A stretch of 64,000 nucleotides of DNA from positions 27,256,740 to 27,320,739 of the forward strand of contig CAIIXF020000009.1 in the NCBI GenBank assembly GCA_903813345.2, written 5' to 3'. The notes under the pieces are model-generated. The model was not told the DNA's origin. It did no database searches and worked only from the letters and a program-made list of their open reading frames with translations. The position numbers and the translations under genes are program-made. This DNA comes from Owenia fusiformis. Taxonomy: Eukaryota > Annelida > Polychaeta > Sabellida > Oweniidae. Positions 35,700 through 48,500 of this stretch are shown here, piece after piece (positions within the stretch are counted from its first letter, which is position 1; each line of letters begins with the position of its first letter).

Positions 35700-38600
35700 A
35701 TATGATATGTTCTATGAAAGTACATGTTCGAAAGTATAAACCACAGTCCAAAGTTGACCTCTTCCGCCCACCCACTTTTCTTTCGTAGAAATTTTCCAAA
35801 TTAAATATAAGCCTCATTTCCTATAGATAACTTAACCATGCAATATATCGCCCTGGTAAAATGTCACAGTCATAAATTCTGAAAAAGCGAAATTTCCTAC
35901 AATATTAAATGCCGTCGCAAGAAAAGATGTGGAAAGTGTAACGAAATTTAATTTATGCTATACTTGGTACTATTAGCTAGATCAATTATTTTGAAATTTG
36001 GTAGACGAGTCAATTAGAAAAAAGAAAACATATCTAAAATCTAATTATTATTTGATTAACTTAAATTGCCATTCAGAATGATTTGCGTACTTTTAAACTA
36101 TAATAAAAAATACTCGATATGACATTGAGTCATGAAAAATGTTTCGTATATTTATAACTTCTCCAATTCATCAGATACATGGAATATGTCTCTATAAATA
36201 ATAGATAAAAACGCATGTCTGAGAAAATTTTATTGCTTCGAGTGTGGCGATTTTTTGCGTTCTTCAATACGATCCAGCAATGTGTATATCCCTCCGGTAA
36301 TATTATTATGATGTCGTAAGAGTACCTGTAATCTTGGGAATACTGTAGCCAAAAACAATTATCGGTTTGCTTCAGATGTAAATATTTTGGAGTAGGGTTT
36401 CATGCCCGGGGTTTCATGTCGCGTGACGCCTTTGGTCTACTCTTTATACCATGGGCTTTCAAAGCCCATGTTTATACCAAGACTTCAACATGGCAAATAT
36501 CGCTTTCATATACCCAGAAACAAAAAATAATTATCATAGCTAAACGGAGAACTCGAAGACGAACACTTTAAAATATGAAATAAACCAGCAGGAACGTATA
36601 GCCAGCAAATGTCAAGAGGGTGCGATTTTTGGGTTTGCATCACTGCGAGTCCCAACCGGGGAGGGGGCACGGATGTGCACCCCCAGAAATTTTTAAAACG
36701 TACACTTTATATTCTAAGCATTTCAAACTATAATTTGTAAATGTTATTTCAACAAATCTTAATGAAAATAAAATTAACAGGGGGTTGCGGTTTATGAGAA
36801 AATATGACCACCATGCCATCTTTATTTAAAAATTATTCCTATCGGCCTTTGCCTATGGATAATACTTGCTGTGGATCCTACAATGTAAATCATGTATTTC
36901 ACATATAGCTAGGCAAGGTGTGTCCGATTCCAGCCAATCTGAACACAGTATTTCATATACCTCCAGTGCATTATATCACCTATCAATCACCGCATCCAAG
37001 GTCATCATATTGCTCCTTATATTGACTCTACAGATTGAAATTGATGCTCTGCCAACTTAATCCTTCAAAAATGTTTCATTGAAAATACGTTCTTATAGTG
37101 ATTTCGTATATTTTAAAAACATTAAGCAATGTGTGAAAAGAATATAGCCTTAGCCCAAAATTCAATGAAAAGACCATTCCTTTCAGGGGTTGTTTCCTAA
37201 AATTCACACTTGATCCTGCACATCTCTTGCACATTTGGGAAAGGAACATCTTGATTCTCAAGGTATTAGTGTTATAACCACTTGGAATTCGAAGATAGGA
37301 AAGGAACGCCTTAAAGGAATTTTCATTCCACATTGCATTGAGTACAGGGCTTAAATCCTTATATCATTGAACATGGATTTTTAATCCCCGGTAAACTCTG
37401 ACAGAGTTATTTCGTTTAGTGATTTCTACCATCACGCATGCGCACAAGAAACAACAACAATCCTTGAAAATGGAGTTTGAAAATTTTGTTTTATTTTGCT
37501 GATTATTAGTTTAATTTAAGAAAATCTGAACAAGGTAATGTTATTTTTATATCTTCGCTTATAGTGAGTAGCAAATTGACATAAAATTGAACGATTGAGA
37601 CCTCTGTTTCATACCATTTTCAACCTATGATTTTCAGTGATTTTAAAAAATGACAACTGCCTCGCCTGAAGTGTAGTATGTATCCAACAGACCGAATATA
37701 ATATTCGGTCTGTTATGATTGATATATTTCCTGTGGAAATCTCGGTGATATTTTTTGCACATAAATTTCTCGTTTATTACAAGAATGTTCACCTTGAAAA
37801 TTGGTGAATATGTTGAAGAGATGTTCATCTTAAAGAGACTCTATTGAGACTTCTCTGTGGCATTTTTTCTTTATTCCTTTTTGTTTTGAATTTTTAACAC
37901 CATAACATTAACTAACTACTCAATATGCAACTTTTCACCGCGTAGAATTTTAAAATTTTAAGTTTGAAAATTCCATTTTTATAATGATGCTCAATGGGAA
38001 AAACTACATAATTTGAATTATTTTCAAACGTAGCGGCGCGATTTTGATAAAATTGACAGATATAATAAATATTGGTAAGACAAAATGTTTGATGAAAAAT
38101 GAAGAAAATTGACCGTCCTGGTTACGCAAACTATAGAAAAATCTGAAATAATCATAAAAACCTGTAAAAATAGATTGAAGGGGGTGATATTCATTTTAAT
38201 GTGCCTTTCAGTACTACAGGGTAACCATAATTTTGGTACTGATTTGATTTTTCAATGAAAATCATTTCTATAGTGTATAGTCAGTTTAAATAATACAATT
38301 GGTATATTTCTTTACTGAACAGTGCAATCATTTATTTATTTATCAACAGTAATGCAAACTACATATTATACAGTAAGTAAAATATTAAAATAATTCTATT
38401 AAAATTAAAGCATTGCCAGAATGTGTTGACAGCTGGCAAAAAATTGAAGAATTTGAAGAAAAATAGCCACCCAAAGACACTTACACCTGCTAATTGCCAC
38501 TTTGCAAAGAGTTTATTCAAGCAAGAAAACTATTTGGAAAAACGTAATTTCGGGTTGAACATGGTACCCACCACTCTGGTTACCTTAGCAACCATCTCTC

Positions 38601-39049
38601 AAGAACCAATCAAAATTGAGGTCCCAAAGGACCTTATACACCCTCCATTGGGATCTCCCCATGAGAAAAAATAATTTATCTGATTTTTCAAAATGAGTAT
38701 TCTGCTTTAATTATTACATTTATATGCACACTAGTATCTTGTTGACCTATATTCAGCACTGTATTGATGTATAGGCCACTTATTAGGGTCATAATTCAAT
38801 CATGAAGTGTAGAGGCATATGATTCCAAACCAGGAAGTATTTTTGTGTCTGTCAAAATCCATTTGCATCCTACGCATCCCTACATCTTATCCAAATATGT
38901 TACTACATTATGAAATAAAATAGTATATTCTTTGGTTTTACAAAGTTGTATGATTTTTGATAAGTGTAAAAGTTGTTTTTGGAGCATTTTTCTATAGCCA
39001 TTTTGTAGGGAAAAAATGATGAAAAAATGTACAATCTTTTAATTTTAAG
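35700..39049. other. Intergenic AT-rich DNA with two perfect hairpins
   Basis: No gene is supported; the ORFs at 36866, 37076 and 38423 lack any recognisable domain or splice context. Two clean hairpins occur: catgggcttt / aaagcccatg around one base at 36450-36470, and aacagaccgaatat / atattcggtctgtt around one base at 37686-37714. Confidence 0.45.
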
Positions 39050-39180
39050 TATGACCTGAATCGATTGCAAACTACATATTTGCACATTTGATGAGATAAA
39101 CCATTAGTGCCATATTGTGAAATTATTAAGTTTGCAATCGATTCGGCATACTCGTTAAATAGCGCCCCCGAAGACCCCTT
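39050..39180. repeat. Left terminal inverted repeat with hairpin insertion
   Basis: Compared with the right end, the left end is interrupted between gaatcgat and ggcata. The interruption forms its own inverted repeat, gaatcgattgcaaac (39058-39072) and gtttgcaatcgattc (39130-39144), around a 57-bp loop. This looks like a tiny element inserted into the terminus with duplication of atcgatt. The following ctcgttaaatagcgcccccg and aagacccctt match the right end exactly. Confidence 0.75.
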
Positions 39181-39370
39181 AGAAAAAATACATAAATTAG
39201 GTATAATTTTAATCTAATAAATGAAATCTATTGTCTAAAACATCTAGAAGTATCCATAAAATGCACCTTATTATCTAATTATATAGGAAGACGATGTTCC
39301 TATAGACTAGGAAGAAGACGATGTTCCCTACATTTCGTTATTATAGATTAGGAAGAAGTGTCTTATTATA

Positions 39371-39720
39371 GCTCGTTAAATAGCGCCCCCCGCCATAAAT
39401 CCTATGAGAAAATAACATGGAGGGGCGCTATTTGACGAGTTATATATAGGAAGACGATGATCCCAACTTTTTTTATTATAGACTAGGAAGAAGTGTCTTA
39501 TTATAGCTAGTTAAATAGCGCCCCCCGCCATAAATCCTATGAGAAAATAACATGGAGGGGCGCTATTTGACGAGTTATATATAGGAACACGATGTTCCCT
39601 ACATTTCGTTATTATAGACTAGGAAGAAGTGTCTTATTATAGCTCGTTAATTAGCGCCCCTTCGCCATAAATCCAATGGGGAAATAACATAGAGGGGCGC
39701 TAATTAACGAGTTATATTAT
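39371..39720. repeat. Left subterminal array, ~136-bp units
   Basis: Three units start at 39371, 39506 and 39642. Each unit contains the inverted pair ctcgttaaatagcgcccc ... ggggcgctatttgacgag around a 30-35 bp core (gccataaatcctatgagaaa), then a spacer with gactaggaagaagtgtctta. The same unit, in the same orientation, forms the right-hand array (51508-53040). In the third unit both arms changed together (ttaattagcg and cgctaattaacg), keeping the pairing. Confidence 0.9.
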
Positions 39721-39902
39721 ACACTTATTAAACAAATTTTGTAAAAATTTAAAACAATTTTTTATATTTTTTATTTATTTATTACACACACTACAACGTA
39801 AGATTACATTCTAAAAGGGATTTATTTTTGGGGCCTTATATAAAAAAAAGGGGCAAGGTATTTTTTGGGGGAAAAATAAAAATAAAATATATATATGAAA
39901 AA

Positions 39903-40760
39903 GGGGCGCTATTTAATAGCGCCCCTAACATTAGGATATTAGCATTGAGGGGCGCTATTTAATAGCGCCCCTTACATTAGGATATTAGCATTGAGGGGCA
40001 CTATTTAAAAGCGCCCCTAACATTATGACATTAGCATTGAGGGGCACTATTTAATAGCACCCATCGCTTAATAATATTACATTATAGGGGCATTACTTAA
40101 TAACGCCCCTCACATTATGATATTAGCATTATGGGGCCACTAATGATATATAATAAAACTGAAAAGTAAATACTTAATAGCGCCCCTAACATTAGGATAT
40201 TAGCATTGAGGGGCACTATTTAAAAGCGCCCCTAACATTATGACATTAGCATTGAGGGGCACTATTTAATAGCACCCATCGCTTAATAATATTACATTAT
40301 AGGGGCATTACTTAATAACGCCCCTCACATTATGATATTAGCATTATGGGGCCACTAATGATATATAATAAAACTGAAAAGTAAATACTTAATAGTGCCC
40401 CTTTACATTAAAATATAACATTATAGGGGCACTATTTAATAGCGCCCCTCACATTATAATATAACATTATGGGGCCACTAATTATTAGCGCCTGTTATAT
40501 AATAATATAAAATAAAATTACAAAGTAAATACTAATAGTGATCCTTTGGATAAAATATAACATTATAGGGGCACAACGTTAATAGCGGCACTCACATTTT
40601 AATATGAAATTATTGGGCCACTCCTTAGTAGCGCCTCCTTAATAATAATATATAATAAAATAACAAACTAAATACTTAATAGTGCCCCTGTGCATAAAAT
40701 ATAACATTATAGGGGCACTACTTAATAGCGTCCCTCACATTTCAAATTGTCACTATAGGG
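39903..40760. repeat. 46-bp hairpin array with 215-bp higher-order repeat
   Basis: Units begin at 39903, 39949, 39995, 40041, 40087 and 40133, exactly 46 bp apart. Each carries a palindrome, ideally ggggcgctatt-t-aatagcgcccc, joined by taacattaggatattagcat. A block of about 215 bp (from 39995) is repeated from 40210, and more degenerate copies run to about 40760. The palindrome shares the tagcgcccc core with the element termini. Confidence 0.9.
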
Positions 40761-40853
40761 CCACTACTTAAAATTTTTGTCCAATGCACTTCAGAAATTA
40801 AACTTCTGGGGCCCTTTTTCCTGTCAACAATTCTACATTTACACGTCCTTCAA

Positions 40854-41097
40854 CAGGGGCGGATCTGGGAACCAACAGGGAGGGGGCGCAAATTTCAGGT
40901 CAGAGGAAAATATTAAGGGCCCCTAAAACCAAAAAGGGGCACAAATTTGAGGCCCATTTTCTTCAAAAATTGGCTTGAAATTAAAAAATGAGGCCTTGAA
41001 AGGCCCACTTTTTGGGGCCTTAAAGCCTTATTTGGCCCAATTTTCTTTCCTGGGCCCACCCAAGGGTGAGGGAGGCCGTCCCCCAGATCCGCCAGTG
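40854..41097. mobile_element. Nested hAT-like MITE, 244 bp
   Basis: The inverted ends caggggcggatctggg and cccagatccgccagtg are of the CAGTGGCGGATC type. The interior is a compressed series of ggcccac and gaggcc pieces. It lies inside the giant element. No target duplication is visible. Confidence 0.6.
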
Positions 41098-41292
41098 TTA
41101 AAGTAATCAAACTTCAATCCTGAATCCGTGAAATGAACTAGGCTAACTGCCTATATTTAAAATTGAGCAAATCAGGCAAATTACAAGCGTCAAAATAAGT
41201 GTACGCTTATCTACAGTATTTACTTCTTCAAATTTGTCAAAATATTCATTTCACAAGTAACCACACTTACAAATTACAGTTTATGGCCCTTA

Positions 41293-41496
41293 ATGAGGTG
41301 TCTATTGAAAGCTATTGAACTGATCTGTTTGCCTTATATGCCTTACGTAATCATGTTTTTGTTGGGAACACACCATGCTGGTAAGCATTTGATTTTGTTT
41401 GCTAAAGGAATGGAATTATACACTGAATATATCAAGGCGAAGTTTGAGGAACTAAAACCTGAGAATCAAAATGCAGTATTTAGTCCATGTTTTTAA
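41293..41496 (+). CDS. Small ORF in the giant element, doubtful
   Basis: A 67-residue ORF begins MRCLLKAIELICLPYMPYVI, with a hydrophobic segment at about residues 7-26. A strong donor (ctg|gtaagc at 41379-41380) lies inside it, and aataaa follows at about 41532. It may be a coding exon, a 5' UTR exon of the ORF at 41683, or chance. I recognise no family. Confidence 0.25.
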   Translation: MRCLLKAIELICLPYMPYVIMFLLGTHHAGKHLILFAKGMELYTEYIKAKFEELKPENQNAVFSPCF

Positions 41497-41682
41497 ATCT
41501 TATAACCTTGTAAATTACCTAATTAGCTTTATCAATAAAGTCCTAAAATATACAATTATTTATCAGGTTCAATATTTTTCACGATCGTTCTTTGTTGTGT
41601 TCTAAATACTGAATTGCTTGTGTATGTGGTAAAACAAAGTTACTGAAGTTAGAAAATTATCTGAAGATAGATTATTGATAAA

Positions 41683-42015
41683 ATGCCACCTTCACGTATT
41701 TACGAACTTTGGAAGCTGATTATAGACTTAATAGGGCCTCTGAAGCAATGGCCTCATGGAATGAGAAAGAGATTCTGGACAACTAATCCCTCTCATTGGG
41801 ACAGAATTCTGTTGGGGGCATTTTGCTTCGTTAATGGTGCCGATCCCCATATTGTGACTGAATTCTTTGAGATAATCACCAAAGATCCGGTGAAGACGAA
41901 CCATCTGAGAGATCTGTTGCTCAAATACTTCCCCATCAAAAAATACAAGCTGTACGCGTGGAATGTATCATACCAGAGATATGAATATTTAGATGGAACT
42001 ATAAAACATAGGTGA
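41683..42015 (+). CDS. Unknown accessory protein of the giant Merlin element
   Basis: An uninterrupted 110-residue ORF begins MPPSRIYELWKLIIDLIGPL, with a conserved-looking middle (KRFWTTNPSHWDRILLGAFC) and a basic, Tyr-rich end. A canonical donor (ag|gtgagt) at 42010-42011 and an acceptor (tttttcag) at about 42101 define an intron. Whether or not it is spliced, the frame stops at KHR. AATAAA near 42167 would end the transcript. The composition (Trp, aromatic residues, mixed charge) is that of a real protein. It lies upstream of and in the same direction as the transposase. I recognise no domain. Confidence 0.6.
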   Translation: MPPSRIYELWKLIIDLIGPLKQWPHGMRKRFWTTNPSHWDRILLGAFCFVNGADPHIVTEFFEIITKDPVKTNHLRDLLLKYFPIKKYKLYAWNVSYQRYEYLDGTIKHR

Positions 42016-42221
42016 GTGTCATTAGATACAATCAAAATAACTAATTAATCAATTAATGCGCCATTAATCAATATGCTTCTCAATTATGAATATTTTTCAG
42101 ATGATTTGGAAATCAAACCGTTCGATATAGCTGACATGATGACAGGATGTCCCCCGCATTGATGCCAAATAAAGATTTACAGAATGACAATATCAAAATG
42201 ATAATGAAATCCATAATAAAG

Positions 42222-42549
42222 GTTAATTTTGAAACAACTTGAAAATACTTTAATTTGGTTAATTAATCATATTAATATTTCCGCATTATGTGAGTGTATA
42301 TCTTGGCGGCAAAATGAATTTTTTGGCGGTAAATGTGAGTGGGTTCGCGCTTTTCTTATGTGTTTTCGGCGCATATTCTTCTATTTGGTGTATATAAATT
42401 GCCATTGATTGCTGAAAAGCTAATTTTAAAACAACTTGAAAAAACAATAATTGGGTTGATTAATCATATTAATATTTCCGCATTATGTGAGTGTATATCT
42501 TGGCGGCAAAATTAATTTTTTGGCGGTAAATGTGAGTGTGTTCGAGCTT
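42222..42549. promoter_or_regulatory. Duplicated upstream block before the transposase start
   Basis: Two direct copies about 199 bp apart (about 42222-42350 and 42421-42549) share attaatcatattaatatttc, then cgcattatgtgagtgtatat, then cttggcggcaaaat and tttttggcggtaaatgtgag. The second ends 25 bp before the ATG at 42574. Between them, tatataaa at 42391-42398 is a candidate TATA box. A promoter role is inferred from position only. Confidence 0.4.
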
Positions 42550-42573
42550 TTATTTTTATTATCACATTGAAAC

Positions 42574-45500
42574 ATGCCACGGAAAGGAGAAGTTGGCAAC
42601 TTCAGAAGCAGAAAAACCGAGAGTAAATATATAACAATATGTGATTTTACCAATCCATGGAATTTTTTCCAATTATTTATTGTGGGAACACAACTTGGTA
42701 TATTAGAATGGCTTCAATACAATGGTTTGATTGGCGATGATTTGCCCTGTTGGAGAGAATCATGTGGTGGTTCACTGAAACTACGAAAGAAGAGTTGCAT
42801 AGATGGTTATGCATTCCGTTGTAGAAAAGACAAGAACCATGAGTTTTCCCTGAGGAAGGGAACGATATTTGATAAATCTCACTATCTGGTAGCGGATATT
42901 ATGGTCTTCATAAAGGTAAATATATTTTTATGTACAATTACACAAAAGCATTGCTAAGGTATGAAATCTCGTCTAACAGCCATGGCATCACCATATGAAA
43001 TTTGAACTAAATCCGTGAACTATTAATTAGGTTATAAAAGATTAAGGCCGGGGTGCATGTTGGATATTTTTGCAATTTTAAAACGTAAACCACTGAATAT
43101 TCTAGTATTGAAACATTCTGAAGAATTATGAACCCTCAATTCATAGTCTACGTGCACTAATGCATATTTAGTGCAAGAATGAAAGATGTACATAATGTGT
43201 GGAGTAAGTTATGTTTATGTGAAAAAAGCACATGGTCATGAAATTTCATTAAAGTGCACACTGACCCATGTAAAAAATAAAATACTATATTTGTCACACA
43301 AAATTTGACTTAGCTATTGGCCATATGTAAAACCAGAAAAACGGCAACGCCAAAGCATAGCGAATCCCATCTAACAGAAATGGCTGGCATTTTTGCAAAT
43401 GAATAGCAAATATCATAAAACAACACACCAGAAAGGCCACCATTTTTTAAATGGTTGCTCACTAGCCAAGTTGTCATCAGAAGCAATAATATGCTTTTAA
43501 GTAGCCACCTCTAAATAACACACATAAAAATGGTGGCCATTTTTCAAAATGGCCGACTACTCCCCAAAGTTTTTTAGACAATGTGCCATGCTTAAAGTAT
43601 TCACATATCAAATATGAACAAAATCGCTCAACTACTTTTCGAGTTATAGTAAAACACGTTAAAAGGGCGCCCATTTTTCAAATTTTTTTTCAGACGGACG
43701 GACGTACGGACGGACGGAGGCGTTCCCTATATCCCTCCGAACTTCGTTCGATGGGATAATAAATGTCACAAAGGGCCCCGAGTTATTTGTAGAATGGATT
43801 GGGGGGGGGGGGGGGTCATGCATTTCGCTAATGTTTTTTATATTAAAAACCGGAATACAGTATCATTGACTACAAGTTTACATCATATAATTAAAAAATT
43901 ATTTCTCATTTTAATTGATTATTCATGGATTTACACCCAGGTATTGTTATATTAATAAAATCTACATCATTGCAGAGTTATCTTGATGGAATGAGCCTCT
44001 ACGCATGCGCAATGGCCAGTGGAATGGAGTACAACAAGTGTTCGGTTGAATGGGCAAAGAAAATAAGAGCCGTTTTCATGGAGTATGTCGAGAAGTACGT
44101 CAAGAAAATGAAACTCTCTGGAACGATCGAAATAGACGAATCTCTTTTTGGGCGTATAGCTAAATACCACAAAGGTGATCCCAAAGGCATGAAAATGTGG
44201 ATATTTGGCTTAATTGAGAAACTAGCACCAAAAAGGTAATGCATTTATTTTGATATGTTTTTATCATGATTATAATATTGATATTGTTTATACAATTACA
44301 TTTAATTAGTGCCAAATAAGGGACCATCCCCCCCCCCGCCAATGGATCCGCCAATATGTTTAATGCTATAAAATTTTATAATTACAGACAGATTATAATA
44401 CCAGTATGTAGGAGGAATAGAACTACCCTGGAACCTCTCATTAAGCAGTACGTCGAACTGGGTTCTCAAATATTTAGCGACAGCTGGAAGGCGTATGCCA
44501 GTCTAAACGACGAAGGATACGAGCATTTCACGGTAATAAATATCAATTTATATTCATTATCTATGTATTTTAAGTATCCATAAACTATCGAGCCGTGATA
44601 CTCGTTGTCTCATTGGTCAAATAGATACCACGTGGCTAAAAATATATTGAGGTATTCCATGTAAGTTAAATTTAGATATCTTGTTAATTGTAACATGTAA
44701 CATTATAACATGAATTGTAATGACAGTATGAATAAAATGTCCCTTGGTCTTCTGGTCTTGGATTGTGATATTTATTCTTGAATGGTGGGGGAAAGGGGGT
44801 ATTAGACATTGTTTCTTTTCACGTTAGATCATGGTTTTGGGCTATATGGGGTCTGTTTTTCTTGACTGGTATGCATTTACAGTTTGCTTTTTCTTGCTAA
44901 GTTCCATTACAAGTTTTGGTCCTTTCCCGTTGGCACTAGTGCTTATATATTTGTATTATTTTTTATATTCAGGTAGTTCACAAAACAAACTTTAAAATGA
45001 AATACAAGAACCAAGCGACCGGGGAAACGATTGACGTCCATACCAACACCATTGAAGGACGATGGAAACACGACAAAGACCATTTCAGAAAGATAAATGG
45101 AACAAGTTTATCTAACTTTGAGGGTCACCTAGCAGAAGTTATGTGGCGATCCCATGTACAATGCCTGCATAAGAACAAGTAATTGTCAAGTCATTTAAGA
45201 AAATCTTAAAAAGCATTTCCATGTATAGATAATAAGGCTCATACATTGTATTTAAATTGTAATGGCAAATATTATAAAATTCACCTTATTATCTAATCAT
45301 ATCCACAATTGATATAATTAATCATAATTAAATGCCAATATCTTATTCAGCATTGATCATTATACAGACAATGTCAATATAATGACATTTAAATCAGATT
45401 TAAAATTATATAGATTTCTTATATGGAATTTAAATAGATTTATTATGACCAGAACATTAATTTTGTAAGCATCTAAACACCTGTCTGTCTTGAGTTAGTG

Positions 45501-48500
45501 ATACATGATACAAAACTGATGAATTGTTATTACAGATATCAAGCTTTCTTCGATATCCTTAAGGAGATATACACTACACGAACAAGTTCACCTACGTACA
45601 CATACACCAAGCCATTGTTCAATCACGAAGGATGCTGGGGAATGGTATAAATACTATTATACTAAACATATCACATTAACATTAATTTTTTATAATTATA
45701 AATATTTATGGTTTCTGAGGTATGCTTACAATCAGAGGTATTGATGCTTGTAGATAATGCTTGATCAAAGTTTGAAGTTTGAAGATAACATAAAAAAGTA
45801 AAAATCAAAAATATGATTTACAGCGCTTGCATTAGGTTAGATAATTTGTGAGTCCCAAGGACGGAATTTTTTTTAAAAAGTGTGTCCTTTGAAAAAAAAG
45901 TGTGTCCCCTATTTCTAGTCATATTTTCAGTTTTTGATTTCTTGCCGCGAATTTAAAATGGAAGTAAACGTTAAGTACGGACTGAATAAATGCATGTTCG
46001 TTCATTCGACAATGAATACATTTTATTTCATGAATAACGTAATATTTGTTTCTGAATATGAAAAACTGTGGCGTGTCATGGTTTCAAATCTAAAAGTAAA
46101 CAAAGTTGAAAAAATTTGAGAGAATCATGATTATTTGTAAATATTCAACATGTTGAGCCTTATTCACGATTCAAATAAAGGTGACAGATCATAATTATTT
46201 GTTTTTGTTAGGTATCCTTGTAAACACATTGTAGTATTGACCTAAAAAAATTTTGCGTCCAAAAAACGGAAATATTTTCAATTTTTGCGTCCTCCAAATT
46301 ATTTTTGAGTCCTTAACATGTACGGGACGCCGTTAATGCAAGCCCTGATGATTCACTAGAGATATATTTCACCCTACTGTCAATCAAAATGATGGTATAT
46401 TTCTTACGGGTATTATAACATTTAATATTATTTCAATAAACTCATTTCAGGATGACTTGTCAAAGATAGACACCACCACTATCCACACCATTGAGGATCA
46501 GATGAGAGTAGATGAGGAAGAAGGTGATTATAATTTTCTAAATATAGTGAAGCATTAATTGGATTCAAACATGACTGTCACTTCTTCTATAAACTGTTAA
46601 AAAAGTTCACCCCTATTTGTTAGTCTATACAATACCAGATTATATGAGTAATATGTGATGTAATAGTGGCGGCCCATAAATGAATAAAAAAAAATTTTGC
46701 TGAATATTCGTTATGATTGTAAGATAGATCTCAAATCAGTATTTATATGGAGTGCATTAGGGCTATAAACAAAATGTTTTGAACAGAATGTGATGATTTT
46801 AAAAATATAATTTTTATGCAACATTAAGGTAACTTTACATGTGGTCATATTCATTTATGAATCATTTCATGAACTATATTTAATTAAATACTAGAAATAG
46901 TAATTGAAGCAGATGAGCAGACTGTAATATTGTCCGTGAAAGAACAGGTTGAAAGTGATGAGAGTGAAGATGGTCCTCTATCAGGCATCAGTACCCCTGA
47001 AGGTAAGCATATTGTCAATTTTTATAAAAGTCAATTGTGTGAATATGATCTAAATTGTATTATTGGCCCTGTTTAAGTTATCCTTGATGAGGGAATAATT
47101 TATTTTTTAAATGACACGTTTTAAATTTTTTAAATTCTTAACATTAATTAGCTTTCAAATTAGGCGCCATAATCTAAATTGTAAGATAAATCCTATTTAT
47201 TGATTTTTCAGATGTTTTAAAAAATATCAAAATTCTTAATTTTAGTTGACCCAAGCCTGCATGATCTTCATGGAAGCTTTGATATTGATGATGTGGAGAT
47301 GTCTACAATAGGACCAGTGAAGGGCGAACTGTTTGTAGGCATGAAGGTGCAAGAAGGTCCGGATGATGAGCAGGTCATTCTATTGCTTGAAGGTATAAAT
47401 CTGAAAAAAAAATTAAACAAAACTCAAAAGATACACACACTTGTAATGTTAAAGATTTCAGTATATTACTATATACACTCTCAATAGTTAAAATGTGGAA
47501 TATTGGGCAAATCATATGCAAGCATTATGGTTGTAAAATGTGAAGTTAGAAAATTTATTTTTACTCATTTATCCCTAGTGTTGATGAAAAATAATGTTAA
47601 ATCTCAATAATTCATGTAGAGATATTTGAAAAGGAGGAAATTAAGGTTTAATTATTACAAAATTACTTATTTATGATAACAGTGTATATGCTTTTCATAT
47701 GAGGATTTCAGGTGATTAGCAAACATTCATAGTTTACTTAAGCCCACAAAAATGTACTAACTGACATAATATGAACAGGCCCTTAGCGAGGGGGGGTCAA
47801 GCGAAACTCACTGTGGCCATAATATATTTAAAAATAATAATGCAGTATTTCACCATTCTAAGCACTTTTCCAATGATTTTGTGCAATTTTTGTGCCACTT
47901 TTGTAAAACGTGAACCCCCTATAATTTTTAAAATTTTAGGAGATAAATCACCTGGAAGTAAGGGTCCCATCCACAGCACGCCACGTGTGAATCCAACTAA
48001 CATTGCTGTTAATGCTAACAGGGGCGCACCTACAGAGACACCAATTGCAAGGAACCCACATGCAGCATCAGTGGCTCCTAGTTCATCAGCTGTTCATGAA
48101 AGTATAGGTAAATCGAGCAATATTAAAAAATATTTAAATTTATTGAAGTGTTACAAGGCATTGAAGAGAAAATTACTGGTCATTGGAAATTATTCCATAT
48201 TTCTGATGAACAGTGGGTGGGTTGTGATTATCATATATCATTTGACATAATTAGCAAAGATAGATACTTTCCTTAAGCCCTGATATGGACAAACATTTAC
48301 TAATAGTACAGTTTTTCATATATTGCTTTTGAAATCTCTATAATTTCATTTTTCTTAAGATTTTAAGAGATTTGCCGATTAATAACACACATTTCTAATA
48401 ATTTTAATCATTTAAAACTGTCCTATTGATATAACATTATATTATTTCATTTGCATGTTAAAAAGGTGAAATGTACATATTTATAAATTTTCATTTTAGG

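Noticed and set aside
38423-38674. 83-residue Lys-rich ORF left of the giant element
   Set aside because: There is no domain or transcript signal, and the sequence is low complexity at the start.
45934-46119. 61-residue ORF between transposase exons
   Set aside because: It lies inside the hAT MITE copy, and the other copy does not keep the frame.
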